The position numbers and the translations under genes were made by a program. Below are positions 14,737-14,784 of a stretch of DNA of 14,784 nucleotides, one piece after another. The stretch is taken from contig DHWM01000124.1 of the NCBI GenBank assembly GCA_002413185.1, positions 1 through 14,784 on the forward strand, in the 5' to 3' direction. Under the pieces are notes generated by a model. That model was not told the DNA's origin and ran no database searches. It was given only the letters and a program-made list of their open reading frames with translations. Within the stretch, counting starts at the first letter, position 1; every line of letters starts with the position of its first letter. Source of the stretch: Actinobacteria bacterium UBA5182 (GTDB lineage Bacteria > Actinomycetota > UBA4738).

Positions 14737-14784
14737 CCCCAAGGATCGGTCCGTCCAACCGGCATTTACCGAGAGCGGTGCTAG

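Noticed and set aside
14737..14784. Gene or terminator after the anti-sigma factor
   Set aside because: Only 48 bp remain. The ACCG-AGAG-CGGT hairpin is 4 bp without a T-run and no frame of note begins there.

Overview
This 14.8 kb window is high-GC DNA with dense, short-spaced genes and many 4-bp ATGA/GTGA overlaps. It most resembles an uncultured member of the Actinomycetota. That assignment rests on the enzymes of decaprenyl-phosphoryl-arabinose (DPA) synthesis (UbiA-type phosphoribosyltransferase, DprE1, DprE2), an ECF sigma factor paired with an RskA-type anti-sigma factor, GTG/TTG starts and one candidate leaderless promoter. It is an inference from gene content, since there is no rRNA or marker gene to place it further.

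Left part (1-1450): a decayed region. A penicillin-acylase-family gene (+) enters the window just before its catalytic serine and is broken by a nonsense codon, several small indels and at least one larger deletion. Immediately after it lies a short minus-strand remnant of a NodB-type polysaccharide deacetylase. From 1465 to 2901 (+) there is an intact lipoprotein with a PQQ-like beta-propeller.

Centre left (2930-7302, all minus): a four-gene operon transcribed ubiA -> phosphodiester glycosidase-like membrane protein -> dprE1 -> dprE2. Three of the four genes are the known route from phosphoribosyl pyrophosphate and decaprenyl phosphate to DPA, the arabinose donor for cell-envelope arabinan. 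The glycosidase-like gene is the unexplained member and is the most interesting functional lead here. Its start cannot be reconciled with a single reading frame.

Centre right (7486-9458): an Mrp/ApbC-type Fe-S cluster carrier ATPase (-) is divergent from a winged-helix regulator (+) with a cysteine-bearing C-terminal domain like SufR. Their intergenic region carries a perfect inverted repeat and candidate promoters facing both ways.

Right part (9489-13237, minus): nfeD membrane serine protease -> slipin/band-7 protein (4-bp overlap) -> an FAD enzyme carrying flavin-dependent halogenase motifs. Divergent from nfeD is an ECF sigma factor gene overlapping its anti-sigma factor gene (13355-14736, +). 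No rRNA, tRNA, CRISPR array, insertion sequence or convincing intrinsic terminator was found.
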